This document shows positions 53,937-63,774 of a DNA stretch of 64,000 bases, piece by piece. Each line of letters opens with the position of its first letter. Position 1 is the first letter of the stretch. Origin of the DNA: Atlantibacter hermannii (GTDB taxonomy: Bacteria > Pseudomonadota > Gammaproteobacteria > Enterobacterales > Enterobacteriaceae); the NCBI GenBank assembly GCA_900635495.1, contig LR134136.1, forward strand, positions 806,001 through 870,000, written 5' to 3'. The position numbers and the translations under genes were made by a program. The notes below the pieces were generated by a model that saw only the letters and a program-made list of their open reading frames with translations, had not been told where the DNA came from and made no database searches.

Positions 53937-56456
53937 ATGGCGGGGAATGACCGCGAACCCATCGGGCGTAAAGGGAAACCTTCCCGTCCGGTGAAACAGA
54001 AAGTAACCCGTCGTCGTCTCAGAGAAGATGAGTACGACGATGACTACGAAGATGATGACAATGAGGAACCGATGCCACCACGGAAAGGCAAAGGGAAAAA
54101 ACCGCAGCGCAAACGCCGCTGGCTTTGGCTGTTGCTGAAACTGATGCTGGTGCTGATCGTCGTGCTGGTGATTTACGGCGTGTACCTCGATCAGAAAATC
54201 CGCAGCCGTATCGACGGTAAAGTCTGGCAACTGCCCGCCGCCGTCTATGGCCGGATGGTTAACCTTGAACCGGATATGCCGGTCAGTAAGCAAGAAATGG
54301 TGCAACTGCTGGAAGCGACGCAGTACCGCAAGGTGACGCGCATGACGCGCCCCGGCGAATTCACCGTTCAGGCCAACAGCATTGAAATGATCCGCCGCCC
54401 GTTCGACTTCCCGGACAGTAAAGAAGGGCAGGTGCGCGCGCGTCTGACGTTCAGCAAAGATCGTCTTGAGACCATTGAGAATCTCGACAGCAAGCGCCAG
54501 TTTGGCTTCTTCCGCCTCGATCCGCGTTTGATTACCATGCTTTCATCGCCGAACGGCGAGCAGCGTCTGTTTGTGCCGCGTAGCGGCTATCCGGATCTGC
54601 TGGTGGATACGCTGATCGCTACCGAAGACCGTCATTTCTATGAGCATGACGGGATTAGCCTCTATTCCATTGGCCGTGCGGTGCTGGCGAACCTGACGGC
54701 CGGACGCGCTGTTCAGGGCGCGAGTACCCTGACGCAGCAGCTGGCGAAAAACCTGTTCCTGTCGAGTGAACGTACGCTGTGGCGTAAGGCGAATGAAGCG
54801 TACATGGCGCTGATCATGGATGCGCGCTACAGCAAAGACCGCATTCTTGAACTCTATCTGAACGAAGTGTATCTCGGTCAGAGTGGCGATAACGAAATCC
54901 GCGGCTTCCCGCTGGCCAGCCTGTACTACTTTGGCCGCCCGGTGGACGAGCTGAGCCTCGACCAGCAGGCGTTGCTGGTGGGGATGGTAAAAGGCGCGTC
55001 GATTTATAACCCGTGGCGTAACCCGAAAATGGCGCTGGAGCGCCGTAATCTGGTGCTGCGTCTGTTGCAGGAACAGAAGGTTATCGATCAGGAGCTGTAT
55101 GACATGCTGAGTGCGCGTCCGCTGGGCGTGCAGCCGCGCGGCGGGGTGATTTCTCCGCAGCCAGCCTTTATGCAGATGGTGCGCCAGGAACTGCAGGCGA
55201 AGCTGGGCGATAAAGTGAAAGATCTCTCCGGCGTGAAGATCTTCACCACTTTTGATTCCGTGGCGCAGGATGCGGCGGAAAAAGCCGCGGTCGAAGGCAT
55301 TCCGGCATTAATCAAGCAGCGCAAACTGAGTGATCTGGAAACGGCGATGGTGGTCGTGGACCGTTTCAGCGGCGAAGTCCGTGCGATGGTTGGCGGGGCG
55401 AATCCGCAATTTGCCGGTTATAACCGCGCCATGCAGGCACGCCGTTCTATCGGCTCGCTGGCGAAACCGGCGACCTATCTGACGGCGCTGAGCCAGCCGA
55501 ACCAGTACCGCCTGAATACCTGGATTGCCGATGCGCCGATTTCACTGCGCCAGCCGAATGGCCAGGTGTGGTCGCCGCAGAACGATGATCATCGTTACAG
55601 CGGCCAGGTGATGCTGGTGGATGCGTTAACCCGTTCCATGAACGTGCCGACGGTGAATCTGGGGATGGCGATTGGCCTGCCTGCGGTAACTGACACCTGG
55701 CTGAAGCTGGGCGTGCCGAAAGATCAGCTGCACCCTGTTCCTTCCATGCTGCTGGGCGCGCTGAACCTGACGCCGATTGAAGTCGCTCAGGCGTTCCAGA
55801 CCATCGCCAGCGGCGGCAACCGCGCCACGCTGTCAGCGGTGCGTTCGGTCATTGCTGAAGACGGGACCCCGCTGTTCCAGAGCTTCCCGCAGTCGGAACG
55901 CGCCGTACCCGCGCAGGCGGCGTATATGACGCTGTGGACCATGCAACAGGTCGTGCAGCGCGGCACCGGTCGCCAACTGGGCGCGAAGTTCCCGGGCCTG
56001 CATCTGGCGGGTAAAACCGGGACCACCAACAATCAGGTGGATACCTGGTTTGCCGGTATCGATGGCCGTGAAGTGGTAATCACCTGGGTAGGACGCGACA
56101 ACAACCAGCCGACGAAGCTGTATGGCGCGAGCGGCGCGATGTCGATTTACCAGCGTTACCTCAGCAACCAGTCGCCAATCGGGCTGGACCTGACGCCGCC
56201 GGAAGACATTGTTGATATGAGCGTTGATGACCAGGGTTACTTCATCTGCGGTGGCGGTGGCACGCGTACACTTCCGGTGTGGACCACCAACCCGGATGCG
56301 CTTTGCCAGCAGAGCCGCCCGGTTGAGCCGTCGGGGAATCCGTTCGAGCAGTCTTCGCCGCCGCAACAGCAGCAGCCTCAGCAACAGCAACAAGCGCCTG
56401 CGCAGGAGCAAAAAAGCGATGGCGTAGCGGGCTGGATCAAGGACATGTTCGGCTAA
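53937..56456 (+). CDS. mrcB: Bifunctional penicillin-binding protein 1B
   Basis: PBP1B polymerises and crosslinks peptidoglycan and is activated by LpoB. The 839 residues: acidic/basic cytoplasmic tail (1-60), one membrane helix (about 62-84), UB2H domain, glycosyltransferase with E230 in ATEDRHFYEHDG, and transpeptidase with SLAK (S507) and KTGTT. M46 stands where the E. coli gamma form starts. The C-terminus is Gln/Pro-rich (QQQQPQQQQQAP). It follows hrpB as in E. coli and is followed by a terminator and the fhu operon. Confidence 0.97.
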   Translation: MAGNDREPIGRKGKPSRPVKQKVTRRRLREDEYDDDYEDDDNEEPMPPRKGKGKKPQRKRRWLWLLLKLMLVLIVVLVIYGVYLDQKIRSRIDGKVWQLPAAVYGRMVNLEPDMPVSKQEMVQLLEATQYRKVTRMTRPGEFTVQANSIEMIRRPFDFPDSKEGQVRARLTFSKDRLETIENLDSKRQFGFFRLDPRLITMLSSPNGEQRLFVPRSGYPDLLVDTLIATEDRHFYEHDGISLYSIGRAVLANLTAGRAVQGASTLTQQLAKNLFLSSERTLWRKANEAYMALIMDARYSKDRILELYLNEVYLGQSGDNEIRGFPLASLYYFGRPVDELSLDQQALLVGMVKGASIYNPWRNPKMALERRNLVLRLLQEQKVIDQELYDMLSARPLGVQPRGGVISPQPAFMQMVRQELQAKLGDKVKDLSGVKIFTTFDSVAQDAAEKAAVEGIPALIKQRKLSDLETAMVVVDRFSGEVRAMVGGANPQFAGYNRAMQARRSIGSLAKPATYLTALSQPNQYRLNTWIADAPISLRQPNGQVWSPQNDDHRYSGQVMLVDALTRSMNVPTVNLGMAIGLPAVTDTWLKLGVPKDQLHPVPSMLLGALNLTPIEVAQAFQTIASGGNRATLSAVRSVIAEDGTPLFQSFPQSERAVPAQAAYMTLWTMQQVVQRGTGRQLGAKFPGLHLAGKTGTTNNQVDTWFAGIDGREVVITWVGRDNNQPTKLYGASGAMSIYQRYLSNQSPIGLDLTPPEDIVDMSVDDQGYFICGGGGTRTLPVWTTNPDALCQQSRPVEPSGNPFEQSSPPQQQQPQQQQQAPAQEQKSDGVAGWIKDMFG

Positions 56457-56489
56457 GCCCACGTTAACGGCGATCGCATCGGGTATGAC

Positions 56490-56524
56490 AATAAGGGCGG
56501 GGATTTTCCCGCCCTTATTTTTTT
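56490..56524 (+). terminator. Rho-independent terminator of mrcB
   Basis: AATAAGGGCGGG/CCCGCCCTTATT, a 12-bp stem with a six-base loop, followed by T. Confidence 0.9.
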
Positions 56525-56716
56525 AGCGGTGGCGAGTATTCACCCGCGCAAAAGGGAATGAGAACGCCCTGGTTCGCAAAAATTTCACATTACGACAACT
56601 CTCTTTCCACGCTTCAATAACCCCACATTAGCAAGGTGCTTATTTCTTGTTCCCTCAGGGAAATCAGGGCCGTGTGCTGCTTGCTATGCAAACACCGTTT
56701 CGCATATTATCCTGCC

Positions 56717-56740
56717 GTCATAATAATAATTATCGTTTAC
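56717..56740 (+). promoter_or_regulatory. Candidate Fur box upstream of fhuA
   Basis: CATAATAATAATTATCGTT resembles the Fur consensus (repeated NATAAT hexamers with an ATTATC end). It lies about 40 bases before the fhuA ATG, where E. coli fhuA is repressed by iron-loaded Fur. The 319-base spacer between mrcB and fhuA otherwise has only the mrcB terminator. Confidence 0.65.
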
Positions 56741-56775
56741 GTTATCATTCGTCATATTCACGTAGAGAAAATCCA

Positions 56776-59031
56776 ATGGCGCATCCAAACACTGCTCAGC
56801 CAGTCAATACTTCATTGCGTAAGATCGCAGTGATGATAGCCACAGCAGTCGGAAGCATGTCTGCTCCGGTTTTTGCGGCTGACACCACCCAAAAAGAAGA
56901 CACCATCACCGTGAGTGCCGCCGCACCGCAGGAAAGCGCGTGGGGGCCGGCAGCCACGATTGCGGCCCGTCAGTCCGCGACGGCGACCAAAACCGATACG
57001 CCAATCCAAAAGGCGCCGCAGTCCATTTCCGTGGTCACGGCTGAAGAGATGGCGCTGCATCAGCCCAAATCCGTGAAAGAAGCGTTGAGCTATACCCCGG
57101 GTGTCGCCGTGGGCACGCGTGGCGCGTCCAATACCTATGATTATCTGATTATTCGCGGTTTCGCGTCCGACGGCCAAAGCCAGAACAACTATCTGGACGG
57201 CCTGAAAATGCAGGGCAACTTCTATAACGACGCGGTCATCGATCCTTATATGCTGGAACGCGCTGAAGTGCTGCGCGGTCCGGTTTCTGTGCTGTACGGA
57301 AAGAGCAACCCTGGCGGCCTGTTGAACATGGTCAGCAAGCGTCCGACCACCGAGCCGCTGTATGAAGTCCAGTTCAAAATGGGCACCGACAGTCTGTATC
57401 AGACAGGTTTTGATTTCAGCGACGCGCTGGATGATAACGGCGTGTATTCGTATCGCTTAACCGGTGTGGCACGTTCGGCAAATGCCCAGCAGAAAGGTGC
57501 GGAAGAGCAGCGTTACGCCATTGCGCCGTCGTTCTCCTGGCGTCCGGATGATAAAACCAACTTCACGTTCCTCTCCTATTTCCAGAATGAGCCGGAAACC
57601 GGCTATTACGGCTGGTTGCCGAAAGAGGGGACGGTGCAAACGCTGCCGAACGGCCAGCGCCTGCCGACTGATTTCAACGAAGGTGCTGAGAACAACACTT
57701 ACCGACGTAACGAGAAAATGGTCGGGTACAGCTTCGAACACGGTTTTAACGACACCTTTACCGTGCGTCAAAACCTGCGTTTTGCGCAAAACAAAACCGC
57801 GCAGAACAGCGTCTACGGTTATGGCATGTGCTCCGATCCGCTGTATACCGCGGATCCGGCTAACGGCCCGTGCGCAAACATCGCGCCGTCTGACTGGGGC
57901 CATACCCTGACGCGCCGTTACGTTATCGACAAAGAAAAACTGGAAAACTTCTCGGTTGATACGCAACTGCAGAGCCAGTTCGCCACGGGTTCCGTGGATC
58001 ATACGCTGCTGACGGGCGTGGATTTCATGCGTATGCGTAACGACATCGATTCCTGGTTCGGCTGGCCGGGTTCCGTGCCGTCATCCGATATCTACAATCT
58101 CGACCGCGGCTACTTTAATTTTGATTCCAAAGATCCGACCGTTTCCGGCGCTTATCAGGTGTTGAATAAACAGAAGCAAACCGGTCTGTATGTTCAGGAT
58201 CAGGCGCAGTGGGACAAGGTGCTGGTGACGCTTGGCGGTCGTTACGACTGGGCGAAGCAGGATTCCCTGAACCGCGTTACCAGTGTCGAAGACTCGCGTG
58301 ACGATAAAGAGTTTACCTGGCGCGGCGGCGTGAACTATCTGTTCGATAACGGCGTGACCCCGTATTTCAGCTATAGCGAATCGTTCGAACCGGCTTCCAC
58401 CGTGGGCGCGGATGGCAACATTTTCTCCCCGTCTAAAGGTAAGCAGTACGAAGCGGGCGTGAAATATGTGCCGCAGGATCGTCCGATTGTGTTGACCGGC
58501 GCGCTGTATCAGCTCACCAAAACCAACAACCTGATGGCCGATCCGGGTGGCTCATTCTTCTCGGTTGAAGGCGGCGAAATCCGTTCGCGCGGCGTCGAAC
58601 TCGAAGCCAAAGCAGCGCTTTCTGCCAATATCAACATGGTGGGTTCTTATACCTACACTGATGCGGAATACACCACCGATACCAGCTACAAAGGCAACAC
58701 CCCGGCGCAGGTGCCAAAACACATGGCGTCACTGTGGGGCGATTACACCCTGTTTGACGGCCCGCTCTCCGGCCTGACGCTGGGCACGGGCGTGCGTTAT
58801 ACCAGCTCAAGCTACGGCGATCCGGCTAACTCCTTCAAAGTGGGCAGCTACACGCTGGTGGACGCGCTGGTGCGTTATGACCTGGCCCGGGTTGGTATGG
58901 CCGGTTCTAACGTCGCATTGCACGTTAACAACCTGTTTGATCGTGAATACGTTGCCAGCTGCTTCAACACTTACGGCTGCTTCTGGGGCGCAGAACGCCA
59001 GGTTGTCGCGACCGCTACCTTCCGTTTCTGA
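56776..59031 (+). CDS. fhuA: Ferrichrome outer membrane receptor FhuA
   Basis: FhuA is the TonB-dependent ferrichrome receptor; in relatives it is also the door for phages T1, T5 and phi80, albomycin and colicin M. The 751-residue product has a signal peptide (to about PVFA), the TonB box DTITVS at 42-47, the plug (ESAWGPAATIAARQSATATKTDTPIQK... VLYGKSNPGGLLNMVSKRPTTEP) and a 22-strand barrel ending in F (VVATATFRF). The loop near residues 350-375 (CSDPLYTADPANGPCANIAPSDWGH) is longer than in E. coli, so phage range may differ. The start at 56776 is chosen over in-frame sequence from 56647 because only it leaves a proper signal peptide. Confidence 0.97.
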   Translation: MAHPNTAQPVNTSLRKIAVMIATAVGSMSAPVFAADTTQKEDTITVSAAAPQESAWGPAATIAARQSATATKTDTPIQKAPQSISVVTAEEMALHQPKSVKEALSYTPGVAVGTRGASNTYDYLIIRGFASDGQSQNNYLDGLKMQGNFYNDAVIDPYMLERAEVLRGPVSVLYGKSNPGGLLNMVSKRPTTEPLYEVQFKMGTDSLYQTGFDFSDALDDNGVYSYRLTGVARSANAQQKGAEEQRYAIAPSFSWRPDDKTNFTFLSYFQNEPETGYYGWLPKEGTVQTLPNGQRLPTDFNEGAENNTYRRNEKMVGYSFEHGFNDTFTVRQNLRFAQNKTAQNSVYGYGMCSDPLYTADPANGPCANIAPSDWGHTLTRRYVIDKEKLENFSVDTQLQSQFATGSVDHTLLTGVDFMRMRNDIDSWFGWPGSVPSSDIYNLDRGYFNFDSKDPTVSGAYQVLNKQKQTGLYVQDQAQWDKVLVTLGGRYDWAKQDSLNRVTSVEDSRDDKEFTWRGGVNYLFDNGVTPYFSYSESFEPASTVGADGNIFSPSKGKQYEAGVKYVPQDRPIVLTGALYQLTKTNNLMADPGGSFFSVEGGEIRSRGVELEAKAALSANINMVGSYTYTDAEYTTDTSYKGNTPAQVPKHMASLWGDYTLFDGPLSGLTLGTGVRYTSSSYGDPANSFKVGSYTLVDALVRYDLARVGMAGSNVALHVNNLFDREYVASCFNTYGCFWGAERQVVATATFRF

Positions 59032-59040
59032 TCCGTTTTC

Positions 59041-59063
59041 GGGCACGGTTCGCCGTGCCCTTT
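59041..59063 (+). terminator. Hairpin between fhuA and fhuC
   Basis: GGGCACGG/CCGTGCCC with loop TTCG is followed by three T. It lies within the operon, 9 bases after the fhuA stop; likely an attenuating or 3'-end stabilising hairpin that lowers fhuCDB expression relative to fhuA. Confidence 0.6.
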
Positions 59064-59078
59064 ATCAAGTTGAAGACT

Positions 59079-59876
59079 ATGCAGGATAAACAGACGCATC
59101 CCGATACCACTTTTTCTCTGCGCGATATCACCTTCCGGGTGCCTGGCCGAACGCTGCTGCACCCGCTCTCGCTGACGTTTCCGGTTGGCAAAGTCACCGG
59201 TCTGATCGGCCACAACGGCTCGGGTAAATCCACCCTTCTTAAAATGCTTGGGCGTCACCAGAAGCCGTCCGACGGCGAGCTGTTGCTGAATGGCATGCCG
59301 CTCGATCAGTGGAGCAGTAAAGCCTTTGCCCGCGAGGTGGCGTATCTGCCGCAACAGTTGCCGCCCGCTGAAGGCATGACGGTGCGTGAGCTGGTGGCAA
59401 TTGGTCGTTATCCGTGGCACGGCGCATTAGGCCGTTTCGGCGTGGCCGATCGTGACAAAGTGGAAGAAGCCATTGAACTGGTGGGGCTCAAGCCGTTCGC
59501 GAACCGGCTGGTGGACAGTTTGTCCGGCGGCGAGCGCCAGCGCGTATGGATTGCGATGCTGGTGGCCCAGGACAGCCGCTGTTTATTGCTTGATGAGCCG
59601 ACCTCGGCGCTGGACATCGCGCACCAGGTGGACGTGCTGGCGTTGATCCACCGTCTGAGCCAGCAAAAAGGCTTAACGGTGATTGCGGTGCTCCACGACA
59701 TCAATATGGCGGCGCGCTACTGCGATTATCTGGTGGCATTGCGCGGCGGCGAAATGATTGCCCAGGGCTCTCCGGCATCCATGATGCAGAGCGATACCCT
59801 GGAGCGTATTTACGGTATCCCGATGGGGATCCTGGCCCATCCCGCTGGCGCGGCGCCTGTGAGTTTTGTCTACTGA
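59079..59876 (+). CDS. fhuC: Ferric hydroxamate ABC transporter ATPase FhuC
   Basis: FhuC powers import of ferric hydroxamates through FhuB. The 265-residue product equals E. coli FhuC, with Walker A GHNGSGKS at 44-51, signature SLSGGERQRV, Walker B CLLLDEPTSALD and the switch histidine in AVLHDINMAARY. The ATG at 59079 is set by homology. Its TGA shares a base with the fhuD start (TGATG). Confidence 0.97.
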   Translation: MQDKQTHPDTTFSLRDITFRVPGRTLLHPLSLTFPVGKVTGLIGHNGSGKSTLLKMLGRHQKPSDGELLLNGMPLDQWSSKAFAREVAYLPQQLPPAEGMTVRELVAIGRYPWHGALGRFGVADRDKVEEAIELVGLKPFANRLVDSLSGGERQRVWIAMLVAQDSRCLLLDEPTSALDIAHQVDVLALIHRLSQQKGLTVIAVLHDINMAARYCDYLVALRGGEMIAQGSPASMMQSDTLERIYGIPMGILAHPAGAAPVSFVY

Positions 59877-60772
59877 TGTCTGATGCTCTGTTATCGTCAA
59901 TTTCCCGTCGTCGGCTGGTTACGGCGATGGCGCTGTCACCGCTGCTGTGGCAAATGGGCACCGCCCGGGCTGCGACCGTCGATCCGCATCGCGTTGTGGC
60001 GCTGGAGTGGTTACCGGTGGAACTGCTGATGGCGCTCGGCGTGCAGCCTTACGGCGTCGCGGATATTGTTAATTACCGACTGTGGGTCAATGAACCCCGG
60101 TTGCCGGAGTCGGTGATTGATGTGGGGCTGCGTACCGAGCCCAATCTTGAGTTGCTGGCCCAAATGAAGCCCTCATTGCTGGTCTGGTCGACGGGGTATG
60201 GCCCGTCGGAAGAGACGCTACGGCCTATCGCGCCGGGGCGCGGCTTCAGTTTTAGCGACGGTAAACAGCCCCTCGCTAAAGCGCGTAACTCGCTGCTGGA
60301 TATGGGCGAGTTGCTGGGCCTCCAGCAGGCCGCGCGCGATCATCTTGATCGCTTTGATGCGTATCTGGCGCAGATGAAACCGCGCTTCGCCCGGCGGGGA
60401 AACCGCCCGGTTCTGATGATGACCCTGATGGACGAGCGGCATGTGCTGGTGATCGGCGAAAACAGTCTGTTCCAGCAGGTCATGAATGTGATGGGTATGG
60501 CGAACGCCTGGCATGGCGAAACCAATTTCTGGGGCAGCGCCGTGGTGGGGATTGAACGCCTCGCGGCGATCAAAGACGCGGATGTACTGTGCTTTGAGCA
60601 CGGCGATGATGCTCTGCTGGCACGCATCGCCACTACGCCGTTGTGGAACGCGATGCCGTTCATTCGCCAACAGCGTTTCCAGCGCGTTCCTGCCGTATGG
60701 TTCTATGGCGCAACCCTTTCTGCGATGCACTTTTGCCGGGTACTGGATGCGGCGCTGGGAGGCAAAGCATGA
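59876..60772 (+). CDS. fhuD: Ferric hydroxamate periplasmic binding protein FhuD
   Basis: FhuD takes ferric hydroxamates from FhuA to FhuB. The 298-residue product has a signal with adjacent arginines (SISRRRLVTAMALSPLLWQMGTARA), the form seen in Tat-exported FhuD proteins, then the siderophore-binding fold (VALEWLPVELLMALGVQPYGVAD, WFYGATLSAMHF). It is coupled to fhuC upstream and to fhuB downstream (ATGA). Confidence 0.96.
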   Translation: MSDALLSSISRRRLVTAMALSPLLWQMGTARAATVDPHRVVALEWLPVELLMALGVQPYGVADIVNYRLWVNEPRLPESVIDVGLRTEPNLELLAQMKPSLLVWSTGYGPSEETLRPIAPGRGFSFSDGKQPLAKARNSLLDMGELLGLQQAARDHLDRFDAYLAQMKPRFARRGNRPVLMMTLMDERHVLVIGENSLFQQVMNVMGMANAWHGETNFWGSAVVGIERLAAIKDADVLCFEHGDDALLARIATTPLWNAMPFIRQQRFQRVPAVWFYGATLSAMHFCRVLDAALGGKA

Positions 60773-62754
60773 AGGCGAGAGGCCATTATTTTGCGCCGAT
60801 CCTGCTGTCGGCGATGTTTCTGACCGGGCTCTGGCTTACCTGGTTCAACCTTAATCATCAACTGCCACGCGATCAGTGGAGCGCAGCGTTATGGCATCCC
60901 AGCCAGGACGCTATCGACCAGATGCTGTTCCATTACAGCGCATTGCCGCGCCTGGCGATCTCACTGCTGGTGGGCGCAGGCCTGGGGCTGGTCGGGGTGC
61001 TTTTTCAACAGGTGCTGCGTAATCCGCTGGCGGAACCGACCACGCTCGGCGTGGCAACGGGCGCGCAACTGGGTGTCGCCGTCGCCACGCTGTGGGCGCT
61101 GCCCGGCGGCTACCTTACCACGCAGTTCGCCGCACTGGCGGGCTCGGCGCTGGTCGGGCTTATCGTGTTCGGCGTTGCCTGGAATAAGCGTTTGTCGCCA
61201 GTCACCCTGATTCTGGCGGGTCTGGTGGTGAGCCTGTATTGCGGCGCGGTTAACCAGCTCATCATCATCTTCCATCACGATCAATTACAAAGCGTGTTCC
61301 TGTGGAGTACCGGCGCGCTCAACCAGACCGACTGGAGCATTGTTTCCCGTCTGTGGCCGCAGTTACTGGGCGGCGTGATGCTGACCCTGCTGCTGTTGCG
61401 CCCGCTTACGTTGATGGGGATCGACGATGGCGTGGCGCGAAACCTTGGGCTGGCGCTTTCCCTTGCGCGCCTGGCGGCGCTGGTGTTGGCGATTGCGATC
61501 AGCGCCTTGCTGGTCAACGCCGTGGGGATCATCGGTTTTATCGGCCTGTTCGCGCCGTTGCTGGCGAAAATGCTTGGCGCACGTCGTCTGTTGGCCCGGT
61601 TGATCCTCGCGCCAGTCATCGGCGCGCTTATCCTCTGGTTGTCCGATCAGGTCATCGTCTGGCTGACGCGGGTATGGATGGAGATATCCACCGGCGCGGT
61701 TACCGCTTTGATTGGCGCGCCGCTGCTGCTCTGGCTGCTGCCACGTTTACGCACGCAGAGCGCGCCGTCCCTGAATGCGGGCGACACCATCCCCGTTGAA
61801 CGTCAGCATGTGCTGTGGTTTGCCATGGTGGGTGTCGGCATATTGGTGCTGATGGCGGGCGTGGCGCTGACGTTTGGGCGTGACGCTCACGGCTGGACCT
61901 GGGCCAGCGGCGATCTGTTGCAGCAGTTACTGCCGTGGCGCTGGCCACGCGTACTGGCGGCGATGACCGCTGGCTGTATGCTGGCGGTGGCAGGCTGTAT
62001 TATCCAGCGTCTTACCGGCAACCCCATGGCAAGCCCGGAAGTGCTTGGCATCAGTTCCGGCGCGGCATTCGGTGTGGTACTTATGCTGTTTCTGGTGCCG
62101 GGTGACGTCTTCGGCTGGCTGTTGCCCGCCGGCAGTCTGGGGGCCGCCGCCACGCTGCTGATCATCATGGTAACCGCCGGGCGCGGAGGGTTCTCACCGC
62201 ACCGTATGTTGCTGGCCGGGATGGCGCTGAGCACCGCGTTCACCATGCTGTTAATGATGTTGCAGGCCAGTGGCGATCCGCGAATGGCGAAGGTGATCAC
62301 CTGGATTTCTGGTTCCACCTACAGCGTGACCGGCCATCATGCGGTATACAGCTTTGTCATTATGGCGGTGCTGCTGGCGCTTACCCCGCTATGCCGTCGT
62401 TGGTTGACGGTCCTGCCCCTGGGCGGAGATACGGCCCGGGCGGTAGGCGTGGCGCTAACACCATCGCGTGTGGCTCTGTTGATGCTGGCGGCAAGCCTGA
62501 CGGCCGCGGCGACGCTGACCATTGGGCCGCTGAGTTTTGTCGGGCTGATGGCGCCGCATATAACCCGGATGATGGGCTTTCGACGAGCGCTGCCGCAGTT
62601 GGTGATTTCCGCGCTGTTGGGCGGGATGTTGCTGATTGTCGCGGACTGGTGCGGCAGAATGGTGATGTTCCCGTATCAGATCCCGGCAGGCCTGTTGTCG
62701 ACCTTTATCGGTGCGCCGTACTTCGTGTATCTGCTGCGTAAGCAGAGCCGTTAA
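60769..62754 (+). CDS. fhuB: Ferric hydroxamate ABC transporter permease FhuB
   Basis: FhuB is a fused double permease: two homologous FecCD-type halves in one chain of 661 residues with about 20 membrane helices. Each half has its coupling-loop region (NPLAEPTTLGVATGAQLG and NPMASPEVLGISSGAAFG; then FIGLFAPLLAKMLGARR and FVGLMAPHITRMMGFRR). The ATG overlaps the fhuD stop by ATGA. It ends the operon before a hairpin. Confidence 0.97.
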   Translation: MKARGHYFAPILLSAMFLTGLWLTWFNLNHQLPRDQWSAALWHPSQDAIDQMLFHYSALPRLAISLLVGAGLGLVGVLFQQVLRNPLAEPTTLGVATGAQLGVAVATLWALPGGYLTTQFAALAGSALVGLIVFGVAWNKRLSPVTLILAGLVVSLYCGAVNQLIIIFHHDQLQSVFLWSTGALNQTDWSIVSRLWPQLLGGVMLTLLLLRPLTLMGIDDGVARNLGLALSLARLAALVLAIAISALLVNAVGIIGFIGLFAPLLAKMLGARRLLARLILAPVIGALILWLSDQVIVWLTRVWMEISTGAVTALIGAPLLLWLLPRLRTQSAPSLNAGDTIPVERQHVLWFAMVGVGILVLMAGVALTFGRDAHGWTWASGDLLQQLLPWRWPRVLAAMTAGCMLAVAGCIIQRLTGNPMASPEVLGISSGAAFGVVLMLFLVPGDVFGWLLPAGSLGAAATLLIIMVTAGRGGFSPHRMLLAGMALSTAFTMLLMMLQASGDPRMAKVITWISGSTYSVTGHHAVYSFVIMAVLLALTPLCRRWLTVLPLGGDTARAVGVALTPSRVALLMLAASLTAAATLTIGPLSFVGLMAPHITRMMGFRRALPQLVISALLGGMLLIVADWCGRMVMFPYQIPAGLLSTFIGAPYFVYLLRKQSR

Positions 62755-62761
62755 GACGTTG

Positions 62762-62785
62762 GGCCGCTTTCGCCCGGAAAGCGGC
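62762..62785. terminator. Terminator between fhuB and the LysR gene
   Basis: GCCGCTTTC/GAAAGCGGC with a short loop stands between the convergent fhuB and LysR genes, with a short T-rich tail on the + strand. Confidence 0.65.
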
Positions 62786-63688
62786 TTATTCTGCTGCAAC
62801 CGCGCGGGCGATAAGCTCGCGCAGCCACTGATGCGCCGGATCCCGATGCACGCGTTCCGGCCACAGCATCACCTTATCAAACCCGGTAATCTCAATCGGC
62901 GCGTCCAGTATTTTGAGCGCCGGATCGTCACGCACCAGTCTTTCCGGTAATAACGCCACCATATTGGTGCGGCTCAGCACGGCGCTGACAAAGCTGAAGT
63001 GCGGCACGGACATCACGACCTTACGCGTCAGCCCTAATGCCGCCAGCGCTTCATCGGTGCTGCCGACAAATCCGCCGCCGTCCGGCGACACAATCACATG
63101 CTCAAGCTGGCAAAATTGTGCCAGATCCGGTGACTGTTGCAATTCAGGGTGATCGCGGCGGCACACCAGCCGATAGTTTTCCTTAAACAGCAGGCGACTA
63201 CGCAAGTCCAGGGGCGCGCCGCTGCGGGTGAAAATCGCCAGATCGAGTTTGTCATGCTCCATTGCGGCCCCGAGCCGGGTTGAGGGGACTTCCATCAGTG
63301 CCAGACGGCAATGTGGTGCGGCATGGCGTAATTCAGCCAGCGCGGGGAGCAATACCGAATGCTCACTGTAATCCGACGCGGCAATGCGCCAGGTAATGTG
63401 TGCTTGTGCAGGCTCGAAGGGCAGCGGCGAGGCGATGGCATTGTCCAGTGCCTGAAGCGCCTGACGCAACGGTTCGCGCAGCGCCTCCGCCCGTGCGGTG
63501 GGGCGCATACCGCGTGGTCCGGGCAGCAGCAGCGGGTCGCCTAACGCTTCGCGGAGTTTGGCCAACTGTACGCTGACCGAGGGTTGGGAGAGGTGCAGAC
63601 GCGCCGCCGCGCGGGTGACGTTTTGCTCAGTCAGTAGCGCATCCAGCGTCAGCAATAAATTCAAATCCAGCCTGCTGAGATTGTTCAT
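62786..63688 (-). CDS. LysR-family transcriptional regulator
   Basis: A 300-residue LysR regulator: N-terminal winged helix (LLLTLDALLTEQNVTRAAARLHLSQPSVSVQLAKLREALGDPLLL) and a C-terminal substrate-binding domain (about 95-300), closest in style to the NodD/NahR-like group. The ATG at 63688 is used over the adjacent GTG at 63691. It is divergent from a quinone reductase gene, so it most likely activates that gene in response to a quinone, phenolic or electrophile; the ligand is unknown. In E. coli K-12 hemL follows fhuB, so this pair marks a local difference. Confidence 0.9.
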   Translation of the reverse strand: MNNLSRLDLNLLLTLDALLTEQNVTRAAARLHLSQPSVSVQLAKLREALGDPLLLPGPRGMRPTARAEALREPLRQALQALDNAIASPLPFEPAQAHITWRIAASDYSEHSVLLPALAELRHAAPHCRLALMEVPSTRLGAAMEHDKLDLAIFTRSGAPLDLRSRLLFKENYRLVCRRDHPELQQSPDLAQFCQLEHVIVSPDGGGFVGSTDEALAALGLTRKVVMSVPHFSFVSAVLSRTNMVALLPERLVRDDPALKILDAPIEITGFDKVMLWPERVHRDPAHQWLRELIARAVAAE

Positions 63689-63774
63689 CACAATACCTGA
63701 TATTAACGCTATTCATTTTAACTATACCTGACGATGAGTGATGCTGACGTCACTTTTCATCAGGAGACATGGTC
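63689..63774. promoter_or_regulatory. Divergent promoter region with a direct repeat
   Basis: ATACCTGA occurs twice (63693-63700 and 63724-63731), 31 bases apart, about three helical turns, between the LysR and quinone reductase starts. It is a candidate binding site of the LysR protein. Confidence 0.4.
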
